Positions 27,532 to 36,744 of a stretch of 47,148 nucleotides of DNA are shown here, piece by piece. The DNA is taken from contig JAJDNY010000101.1 in the NCBI GenBank assembly GCA_022340425.1, forward strand, positions 1 to 47,148, read 5' to 3'. The notes beneath the pieces are model-generated. The model saw nothing but the letters and a program-made list of their open reading frames with translations, was not told the DNA's origin and did not search any database. Every line of letters starts with the position of its first letter. The stretch's first letter is position 1. A program made the translations under genes and the position numbers. This stretch comes from Desulfobacteraceae bacterium (lineage in GTDB: Bacteria; Desulfobacterota; Desulfobacteria; Desulfobacterales; JAABRJ01).

Positions 27532-27551
27532 CTGACACTATTTGACACTTT
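27532..27551 (-). promoter_or_regulatory. MraZ-box-like tandem 10-bp direct repeats
   Basis: Read on the minus strand, AAAGTGTCAA and ATAGTGTCAG stand directly in tandem, a 10-bp period sharing AGTGTCA. MraZ operators elsewhere are short direct repeats containing AAAGTG(T/G) or TGGG with a 10-bp period. They begin at the predicted transcription start of the dcw operon, an ideal place for repression. Confidence 0.55.
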
Positions 27552-27557
27552 TCGTCG

Positions 27558-27586
27558 AATAAAAGCCATTTCTGAATAAGAGTCAA
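27558..27586 (-). promoter_or_regulatory. Candidate sigma-70 promoter of the dcw operon
   Basis: On the minus strand TTGACT (27581-27586) is separated by 17 bp from TTTATT (27558-27563). The predicted start near 27551 coincides with the first MraZ-box-like repeat and gives a leader of about 110 nt to mraZ. Confidence 0.5.
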
Positions 27587-28147
27587 GGAAAAAGTGCCCG
27601 CTGCTTTTTATATTTTGATAGTAATTAGTATTATTTAAAAATTTTAAAAACCGATCCCGGGGTGGTGGTAAAAAGTGGGATGAAAATTAAATCGGACGGG
27701 CCAGGGAAACCTTTAGGCCACCGCCCAAAAAAGAGCGCGCGGCAGATTTTTTCCCCATTGGGTGGATTTGGTGCTATACAAAACCTTTTATTTTGCGACC
27801 GACAGATGTGCGGCAGAAAACCCTGCTGTGGGCGGGGATGCGCAAAGGCTCCGGTGCGGTCATTGGTTGGGGGCGCCAAAAATTCAGCGTCATGGGAAGT
27901 CGCACCTTCATTTTTTTATTGCGCCCCGCTACCGAATAAAATATTTAGCCTCCCACATCGCCTGGGGGCGGAGCCTTCAAGGCCAAACGGGCTCGAAAAC
28001 GGCCTTCCGATTCCGGTGGGGGGCGGCTTTTAGGGTCGGCCGCGCAATGGCGCAGACCCCTGGCGCGTCGCTGATCCCCGCAGGCGGGGGCCTCCCCGAA
28101 CGGCCGCTGTGGCATGAACCCGACCAAGGTAGAGGAGTTTATGATAA
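27587..28147. other. Intergenic region between divergent mraZ and AdoMet decarboxylase genes
   Basis: I see no supportable gene in this stretch, although several open frames exist on both strands; none resembles a protein family. The segment at about 27600-27660 is strikingly AT-rich for this genome. At 27666-27680 the plus strand has TGGTA and TGGGA in a 10-bp period (TGGTAAAAAGTGGGA), which looks like a second MraZ-box pair in the opposite orientation. The segment should also carry the promoter of the decarboxylase gene; TATACA at 27775-27780 is a possible -10, but no good -35 is present. A short GC hairpin (CCCCG-CAGG-CGGGG) lies at 28076-28089. AGAGGAG at 28131-28137 is the ribosome site for the TTG start at 28148. 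Confidence 0.4.
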
Positions 28148-29089
28148 TTGACAGCAGCCATAGAACATTTCGAGGGACCTGAAAAAAAGCTGGAAATCAT
28201 TTTGAATTCCCCTTGTCCGAACCTTCGTGCCAACCCGGACGGCCGCTGGGAACGGGTCGTCAACGCCAGTCGCAGCTACATCATCAGCAGCATTTCCACC
28301 GAAGGTCTGGACGCCTACCTGCTCTCCGAATCCAGCTTGTTTGTCTGGGAGGACCGGGTTTTGATGATCACCTGCGGCAAAACCACCCTGGTGAACGCCG
28401 TTCCGGAAATACTGCGCCTGACCGGCAGGGGCAATGTGGCGCGGGTATTTTACGAACGCAAGAACATGCTCTACCCGGATCAGCAGTCCACCCGGTTCGA
28501 GGATGACGTCGCCCGCATGGCGGCCTTTTTCAGCGGCAGGGTGCACCTTCTCGGGTCGGTATCCGAAGATCACGTTCATCTTTATTCCGCCGGTGCCGGC
28601 GCCCCCAAGGCGTCACGGCAGGCGACGCTCCAGGTGCTGATGCATGACCTGGCCCCCGCGGTGCAGTCCCTTTTCTCCGTCCGCCGGGCCGGGTCCGCCG
28701 CGCGGGCGGAAGCCCTCTGCGGGTTGGATCGCCTCTATCCCGACATGGCCCGCGACAGCCATCTCTTTTCGCCCCACGGCTATTCCGTCAACGCGGTCGC
28801 CGGCACGAGCTATCACACAGTGCACGTCACCCCCCAGCCCCAGAATTCATACGCCAGCTTCGAAACCAACCGCTACGAGCCGGACTACAGCGGAACGATT
28901 CGCCAGGTGGTGTCGATCTTCAAGCCCCGCCGCCTGATGGTGCTCTTGACCACCGCCAGCAAAACCCCCGGCCCCCAGCCCCTGCCGTTCGCAAACCTCA
29001 CCCTGCCGGGCTATCGGCTGACCCGCAGCGGCCGTCACGATTTCGATTGCGGTGCGACGGTCAGCATCAGCAACCACGCCTGCGCCTGA
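28148..29089 (+). CDS. S-adenosylmethionine decarboxylase proenzyme, eukaryotic (AMD1-like) type
   Basis: This enzyme makes decarboxylated AdoMet, the aminopropyl donor for spermidine. The 313-residue protein aligns along its whole length with eukaryotic AdoMetDC rather than the short bacterial SpeD. It has HFEGPEKKLEI at residues 7-17 (human Glu8 and Glu11 correspond to Glu9 and Glu12) and the self-cleavage site YLLSESSLFV with Ser62 as the future pyruvoyl. Also present are TCGKTT (Cys76, human Cys82), FYERKNMLYP, FSPHGYSVN (Phe207, Ser213; human Phe223, Ser229) and TVHVTPQ (His226, human His243). The human substrate-binding Glu247 is Gln230 here. Human putrescine-site residues Lys80, Asp174 and Glu178 align with Ile74, Gln158 and Gln162, suggesting putrescine-independent activity. 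The start is TTG: an in-frame stop lies at 28145, an ATG at 28141 is out of frame, and GAGGAG is 10 nt upstream. speE follows. Confidence 0.92.
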   Translation: MTAAIEHFEGPEKKLEIILNSPCPNLRANPDGRWERVVNASRSYIISSISTEGLDAYLLSESSLFVWEDRVLMITCGKTTLVNAVPEILRLTGRGNVARVFYERKNMLYPDQQSTRFEDDVARMAAFFSGRVHLLGSVSEDHVHLYSAGAGAPKASRQATLQVLMHDLAPAVQSLFSVRRAGSAARAEALCGLDRLYPDMARDSHLFSPHGYSVNAVAGTSYHTVHVTPQPQNSYASFETNRYEPDYSGTIRQVVSIFKPRRLMVLLTTASKTPGPQPLPFANLTLPGYRLTRSGRHDFDCGATVSISNHACA

Positions 29090-29096
29090 AACCCGC

Positions 29097-29118
29097 CCGC
29101 CCGCCGGCCGGCGGGCGG
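29097..29118. repeat. Perfect 22-bp GC palindrome after the AdoMet decarboxylase gene
   Basis: Every base of 29097-29118 pairs in an inverted repeat centred on GGCC, 7 bp after the stop codon. It can form a very stable RNA hairpin, but no T-run follows, so it is not a standard intrinsic terminator. A role in mRNA 3' protection or partial termination before speE is possible. Confidence 0.5.
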
Positions 29119-29143
29119 TCACCGGATTGCCGCATTTTTCGGT

Positions 29144-29171
29144 TTGGCAAGCGGCTGGGATCTGCTAAACT
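29144..29171 (+). promoter_or_regulatory. Candidate promoter for speE
   Basis: TTGGCA (29144-29149) and TAAACT (29166-29171) are 16 bp apart, 51 bp upstream of the speE start. This would allow speE to be expressed independently of the decarboxylase. Confidence 0.4.
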
Positions 29172-29222
29172 GATTTTTCGCAGGCGCCGTAATCCCCCAC
29201 CCTTTTTTCGAGGTTTTCCGAC

Positions 29223-30119
29223 ATGACCGACCAGCGCCATTTGAATCTCTGGGTCCGCGAGGAGCACAAAGGGATCCTGGAGACCCACTACCGGGTCGAA
29301 AAAACCCTTTTTTCGGAAAAAAGCCCCTTTCAGCAGATCGATGTGGTTGAAACCGCCGGACTGGGCAGAATGCTGCTCAACGACGGCATCGTGATGCTTT
29401 CCGAGCGCGACGAATTCGTCTATCATGAAATGATCGCGCACGTGCCGCTTTTCGTGCACCCCAACCCCCGGCGGGTGTTGGTGATCGGGGGCGGCGACGG
29501 CGGCAGTGTGCGCGAAATCCTGAAACACAGCACAATCCAGCGGGTGGTGATGGTGGAGATCGACGAAGCCGTGGTGCGGGCTTGCCGCACCCACCTGCCG
29601 TCAGTCAGCTGCGCCCTGGAGGATCCGCGGCTGGAGCTGCGCATCGCCGACGGGGTCGAATACGTGGCGCAGTGCCGTGAAAACTTCGATCTGGTGATCG
29701 TGGACTCCACCGACCCGATCGGACCCGCCAGGCCCCTGTTCAACCGCGAGTTTTACGAAAAAGCCGCCGCCCTGCTGGGTCCCGACGGCATCCTGGTCTC
29801 CCAGGCCGAAAGCCCCTTCTACGATCCCGAACTCCAGGAACCGATGCTTCGCAACCAGCGGCCCTTCTTTGCGCGGCTGCACCTCTACCTCTTCAGCACC
29901 CTGACCTACCCGGGCGGCCTCTGGAGTTTCGGGTTCGCCTCCAAGGGACCCTGTCCGCTGGCCGATTTCAACCCCCGGCGGGTGGCCGCCGCCGGTCTCA
30001 AGACCCGCTATTACAACCCCGGCGTCCACCGGGCGGCTTTCATGCTGCCCACCTTCGTGGGCGACAGCCTGGCCGGCCTGCTGGACCCCCTGGGGTGGCC
30101 TGAACCTGCGTCCCGTTGA
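29223..30119 (+). CDS. speE: SpeE, polyamine aminopropyltransferase (spermidine synthase)
   Basis: SpeE transfers the aminopropyl group of decarboxylated AdoMet to putrescine. The 298-residue protein has the N-terminal beta-domain (LETHYRVEKTLFSEKSPFQ), LNDGIVMLSERDEFVYHEMIAH, the nucleotide loop VLVIGGGDGGSVREILKH near residues 82-99, MVEIDEAVV, the catalytic-aspartate motif VIVDSTDPIGPA near 157-168, and SQAESPFYDP. These are all standard. It lies downstream of the AdoMet decarboxylase, so the window encodes both dedicated steps from AdoMet to spermidine; no ornithine or arginine decarboxylase is present. The HD-domain gene begins 10 bp after it. Confidence 0.95.
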   Translation: MTDQRHLNLWVREEHKGILETHYRVEKTLFSEKSPFQQIDVVETAGLGRMLLNDGIVMLSERDEFVYHEMIAHVPLFVHPNPRRVLVIGGGDGGSVREILKHSTIQRVVMVEIDEAVVRACRTHLPSVSCALEDPRLELRIADGVEYVAQCRENFDLVIVDSTDPIGPARPLFNREFYEKAAALLGPDGILVSQAESPFYDPELQEPMLRNQRPFFARLHLYLFSTLTYPGGLWSFGFASKGPCPLADFNPRRVAAAGLKTRYYNPGVHRAAFMLPTFVGDSLAGLLDPLGWPEPASR

Positions 30120-30129
30120 GGAGGTTGCC

Positions 30130-30894
30130 GTGGCCCCCACCGCCTCCGAGCATCGAAACCCTCCGGCCTGCGACCGGGAAGACGTCCCTGCTGTGGCCGG
30201 AGATCCGGGCGCGCAGGGACCCGAGGGGGGTTGCGAAGCCTGCCGGGAGCCGGCCGATGAACTGAGCGCAGTGGTGCGGCGGTTTGCCGAGGGGCATTTG
30301 CGGGGCACCCGCGGCAGCCACGCCTGGGACCACACCCTGCGGGTCTGCCGGCTGGGCGCGCGGATTGCGCGCCTGGAGGGCGCTGACCTGCTGGTGGTGA
30401 CGGCCGCCGCCTATCTGCACGACATCGGCCGGGGGCGCCAGGACGCCTCCTGCGGCAGGCTCTGCCACGCCCTTTTGGGCGCGGAGCTGGCGGCGCCCCT
30501 TGTGGCGCGTCTGCCGCTGAGCGCCGTGCGGCGGACGAATATCCTGCACAGCATCCGCGCGCACCGTTTCAGGGGCGATTGCCGGCCCCGAACCCTGGAG
30601 GCACGGGTGCTTTTCGACGCCGACAAGCTGGATGCCATCGGCGCGGTGGGAATTGCGCGCGCCTACCTGTTTGCCGGTGAAATCGGCGCCCGGCTGCACA
30701 ACGGGGCGGCCGATATCGCCCGGACGCGCGCCTACTCGCGCGAGGATACCGGCTACCGGGAGTACCGGCTGAAGCTCTGCCGGATTCGGGAGCGGATGCT
30801 GACCGCCGCCGGTCGGCAGCTGGCCGAGGAGCGCCACCGTTTCATGGAAGCCTTTTTCGACCGTTTTTTGCTGGAATACGAAGGAAGGGGGTAG
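30130..30894 (+). CDS. HD-domain protein, predicted phosphohydrolase of unknown substrate
   Basis: A 254-residue protein. The first 45 residues are low-complexity and rich in Pro, Gly and Cys. An HD domain follows: SHAWDHTLRVCRL (His68), AAAYLHDIGRG (His97-Asp98), HSIRAHRFRGD (His140, His145), and LFDADKLDAIGAVGIARA (Asp163, Asp165, Asp168). These cover the metal ligands of active HD hydrolases of the YpgQ/YedJ-like group, so it is probably catalytic on a phosphorylated small molecule; the substrate cannot be told. The start is GTG at 30130 with GGAGG just upstream, 10 bp after speE. It is tightly packed between speE and purH, suggesting a link to polyamine or nucleotide metabolism, which is inference. 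Confidence 0.82.
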   Translation: MAPTASEHRNPPACDREDVPAVAGDPGAQGPEGGCEACREPADELSAVVRRFAEGHLRGTRGSHAWDHTLRVCRLGARIARLEGADLLVVTAAAYLHDIGRGRQDASCGRLCHALLGAELAAPLVARLPLSAVRRTNILHSIRAHRFRGDCRPRTLEARVLFDADKLDAIGAVGIARAYLFAGEIGARLHNGAADIARTRAYSREDTGYREYRLKLCRIRERMLTAAGRQLAEERHRFMEAFFDRFLLEYEGRG

Positions 30895-30899
30895 CGCAG

Positions 30900-31580
30900 A
30901 TGGGTGTCAACATAGTTGAGCGGATCGACGATCTGGTGGCCGTGCGCCATGTGCTGATCAGTGTTTCGGACAAAAGCGGCCTTGAGCGCTTCGTGCCGGG
31001 TTTGTTGGAGATCAATCCCGAGATCCGGATTTTTTCGACCGGTGGCACGTTCCAGCGTCTGGCCGAAATCCTGGGGGGACGCGCCGAAAAATGCCTCACC
31101 CAGGTTTCCGCCTACACCGGCCAGCCCGAAACCCAGGGGGGGCTGGTAAAAACCCTGGACTTCAAAATTTACCTCGGGCTGCTCACCGAAACCTACAACG
31201 ATGCCCACCAGCAGGACCTGGCGCGCACCGCCGCGGTGCCCATCGACATGGTGGTCGTCAACCTCTATCCTTTTCAACAGACCATTGCGCGGCCGGGGGT
31301 CAGCGTGGAAGAGGCCCGCGCCAACATCGATATCGGCGGGCCCTGCATGATCCGGGCGGCGGCCAAAAACTACCTGCGGGTCGCCTCGGTGGTGGACCCA
31401 GGCGACTACCCCGGGCTGCTCGTCCGTCTGGAGGGCTATGACGGGAGGCTGCCCCTGGCCCTGCGCTTCGAACTGTCCCAGAAGGCGTTCGCCCATACCG
31501 CCGGCTATGACCGCGCCATTGCCGATTTCCTCAAGAGCCGCTCACCCGAAGCGGTGGAAGGCTGCTACAGCGGGTTTTAA
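30900..31580 (+). CDS. purH: IMP cyclohydrolase, stand-alone N-terminal half of PurH
   Basis: The 226-residue protein corresponds to the MGS-like IMP cyclohydrolase domain of PurH, which closes FAICAR to IMP. It has HVLISVSDKSGLERF, FSTGGTFQRL, MVVVNLYPFQQTI (the family Tyr), and IDIGGPCMIRAAAKNY, with the Asp and Lys that act in the human enzyme. The usual KTLHPKIHGG motif is KTLDFKIYLG here, a notable change that keeps the Lys but loses both histidines. The transformylase domain is not fused: the frame stops at 31580 and the second half is a separate gene 83 bp downstream. The start is 5 bp after the HD gene. Confidence 0.9.
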   Translation: MGVNIVERIDDLVAVRHVLISVSDKSGLERFVPGLLEINPEIRIFSTGGTFQRLAEILGGRAEKCLTQVSAYTGQPETQGGLVKTLDFKIYLGLLTETYNDAHQQDLARTAAVPIDMVVVNLYPFQQTIARPGVSVEEARANIDIGGPCMIRAAAKNYLRVASVVDPGDYPGLLVRLEGYDGRLPLALRFELSQKAFAHTAGYDRAIADFLKSRSPEAVEGCYSGF

Positions 31581-31663
31581 ACAACGCTCCAGCCCGTAGG
31601 GCCCGGTTTCCCCTGCCGCTGCGGACAAGCCCGCGGTTTGCCGCAAACCCAAAAGGAGGCAAC

Positions 31664-32914
31664 ATGGCTGAGGACCTCAAACAGATGTACCGCACCATCA
31701 TGGATGATAATTTCCCACCGCGCATGGAGATCAGCTTCGTCGCGGACAACGGGCGCCAGACCCTCTTCTACGAGAAGGTGTCGTGGGTCATCGAGGGGGT
31801 CCGCAAGGGCCTGCGCTACGGCGAAAACCCCGGCCAGGAGGCCGCCCTCTACAAACTGGTCAACGGCAACCTGGTGCTCGGCGAAACCCGCACGCTGCAG
31901 CCCGGACAGCATCTGGCCTCGGACATCCGTCTGCTGCAGTCGGGCAAGCACCCGGGCAAGACCAACCTGACCGATGCCGACAATGCCCTCAACATCCTGC
32001 GCTACCTGCACCAGGCGCCCACCGCGGTCATTGTCAAACACAACAACCCCTGCGGCGTGGCCCAGGCCGAGAGCTTGGAGAACGCCTATCTGCGGGCCTA
32101 CATGGCCGACCGCGTGGCTGCCTTCGGCGGCTGCATCGCGGTCAACCGCAGCCTGGACCGGGCCACCGCCGAGGCCATCAGCAACCAGTACGCCGAGGTG
32201 GTGGTGGCCCCCGATTTCGAGGAGGGCGCCCTGGAGATTCTCGCCCGGCGCAAGAACCTGCGGGTGATCCAGATCGGCAACATTCAGCGCCTGCAGACCT
32301 TCGTCGGCCAGCGCTGCGTGGAGTTCAAGAGCCTGATCGACGGCGGCCTCATCGCCCAGTGGTCGTTCGTCTCCCAGGTGCGCACCCGGGCGGACCTCAA
32401 ACCGGCGGTTTGCGACCACCAGGGGCGGACCTTTCGCATTCAACGGGAGCCCACCGATAAGGAATATGACGACATGCTTTTCGGCTGGCTGGTGGAAACC
32501 GGGGTGTCCTCCAACTCGGTGATCTACGTCAAGGATCGCGTGACGGTGGGGATCGGCACCGGCGAGCAGGACCGGGTGGGGGTGGCCGAGATCGCCCGCG
32601 ACAAGGCCTATCGCAAACTCTCCGACCGCTACTGTTTCGAGCAGCAGGGGGTCGCCTACAACAGCCTGCGGGACGCTGACATCCGACAGGCCATCGATGC
32701 CCGGGTTGCCGCCGAGAAAGGCGGCCTGGTGGGCGCGGCCATGATCAGCGATGCCTTTTTCCCCTTCCGCGACGGGGTCGACGTGGGGCTGCGCGAAGGG
32801 GTGCGCGCGGTCATCCAGCCGGGCGGGTCCGCCAACGATCACCAGGCCATCGAGGCCTGCAACGAGGTCGGGGCCACCATGGTCTTCACCGGCCAGCGCA
32901 GTTTCAAACACTGA
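31664..32914 (+). CDS. purH: AICAR transformylase, stand-alone C-terminal half of PurH
   Basis: The 416-residue protein formylates AICAR with 10-formyl-THF. It carries the PurH C-domain motifs [13 protein letters not shown], the catalytic Lys-His in [25 protein letters not shown], and the C-terminal [21 protein letters not shown] followed by [18 protein letters not shown] and [11 protein letters not shown], all well conserved. About 50 residues precede the RYGENP motif ([15 protein letters not shown] and following) and are absent from the fused enzyme, so this is a true independent gene with its own start and an AAAGGAGG ribosome site, not a frameshifted fragment. Supply of 10-formyl-THF connects it to fhs at 43119. 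Confidence 0.93.
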   Translation: MAEDLKQMYRTIMDDNFPPRMEISFVADNGRQTLFYEKVSWVIEGVRKGLRYGENPGQEAALYKLVNGNLVLGETRTLQPGQHLASDIRLLQSGKHPGKTNLTDADNALNILRYLHQAPTAVIVKHNNPCGVAQAESLENAYLRAYMADRVAAFGGCIAVNRSLDRATAEAISNQYAEVVVAPDFEEGALEILARRKNLRVIQIGNIQRLQTFVGQRCVEFKSLIDGGLIAQWSFVSQVRTRADLKPAVCDHQGRTFRIQREPTDKEYDDMLFGWLVETGVSSNSVIYVKDRVTVGIGTGEQDRVGVAEIARDKAYRKLSDRYCFEQQGVAYNSLRDADIRQAIDARVAAEKGGLVGAAMISDAFFPFRDGVDVGLREGVRAVIQPGGSANDHQAIEACNEVGATMVFTGQRSFKH

Positions 32915-32947
32915 CCCTCGCCCCGCCGCCGGATTGGAGGAGACCCG

Positions 32948-35833
<2,886 letters not shown>

Positions 35834-35848
35834 TCCAGGGGGTGGGGG

Positions 35849-36682
35849 CTAGCGCAGGACGTCAAAAAAAATTTCGATGCGGCGGTTCTGCTGACGGTCT
35901 TTGGCGGTGTCGTTGGAGGTCAGCGGTCGATAGCGGCTGAACCCGCTGGCCACTAAACGATGGGGGTCGAGGCCGGCGGTTTCGGCCAGAAAACGGGCCA
36001 CGGCGCTGGCCCGGGCGGCGGAGAGTTCCCAGTTGCTGGGAAATCTCTCCCGGGCGGCCGGCGCAATGGGCAGGCTGTCGGTGTGGCCCTCGATGACGAT
36101 CAGCGTCTCGTGCTGGCGGTTCAGGATTTCGGCGATCCTCAGCAGGAGCTGCTTGCCTTCCTCCTGGATCTCGGCGCTGCCGGAATCAAACAGGATCCGG
36201 TCCACGAAGATCATCTTGAGGCGGCCGTCGATCTCCTCCAGCTTGATCTTTTGGGCGCTGAGCTGCTCCCTGAGGCTGGTCTCGATGGTTTCCTTGGTGT
36301 CGTCCAGGAGCCGGATTACCCGGTTTTGCAGGCCGATGGCGGTGTTGCGTTTTTGGATCTCCAGTTGCAGGGCGGTGACCTGCTCGGTGAGCTGAAGCGT
36401 TCTCTCCTCGGCGGCGCTGCTGCGCGCGGCGAGGGTCGTGATCCGGCTGCGGCATTCGGCGGCCGCCGCCTGGGCGGCGGCCAGCTCCTGCTCCGCCTGC
36501 CGTCGTCTGGCGTTCTCTGCCTCCAGGCGTTGCTCGACCCGGGCCTGGTTGCGCCGCTGTTCCAGAAGCTGCTCCTCCAGTTGGGTCTGCCGGGCATACG
36601 GAACGCACGCCCACAGCAAAACCGCCGCGGCTGCCAGCGGGACAAGCCGCCAGGTGCGGATCTTAAGGCCTGCCAATTCCAT
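35849..36682 (-). CDS. OmpA-family peptidoglycan-binding lipoprotein with coiled coil
   Basis: The 277-residue protein has a signal peptide ending in a lipobox-like LLWAC (cysteine near residue 26), a long Gln/Glu/Arg-rich coiled coil (about 35-160), and a C-terminal OmpA domain. The latter shows ILFDSGSAEIQEEGKQLL, IVIEGHTDSLPI, NWELSAARASAVARFLAE, LVASGFSRYRPL and QNRRIEIFFD, which bind diaminopimelate in peptidoglycan. No stator (MotB) transmembrane helix with its Asp is visible. It probably links the outer membrane to the wall. The gene is convergent with the hybrid kinase (15 bp apart) and follows the ribonuclease gene by 62 bp. Confidence 0.88.
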   Translation of the reverse strand: MELAGLKIRTWRLVPLAAAAVLLWACVPYARQTQLEEQLLEQRRNQARVEQRLEAENARRRQAEQELAAAQAAAAECRSRITTLAARSSAAEERTLQLTEQVTALQLEIQKRNTAIGLQNRVIRLLDDTKETIETSLREQLSAQKIKLEEIDGRLKMIFVDRILFDSGSAEIQEEGKQLLLRIAEILNRQHETLIVIEGHTDSLPIAPAARERFPSNWELSAARASAVARFLAETAGLDPHRLVASGFSRYRPLTSNDTAKDRQQNRRIEIFFDVLR

Positions 36683-36744
36683 TCCTTTCCGTAAGATCGC
36701 TTGCTTCAGGTCGGGGCGCGCCGGGTGACGCCCTGCGGGCGGGG

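Noticed and set aside
27762-28151. A 129-codon plus-strand open frame between mraZ and the AdoMet decarboxylase gene
   Set aside because: No recognisable motif, no ribosome site, compositionally odd, and it runs into the decarboxylase start in another frame.
31581-31663. Possible frameshift separating the two PurH halves
   Set aside because: The second half has its own AAAGGAGG site and a coherent N-terminal extension not found in fused PurH, so two genes is the better reading.
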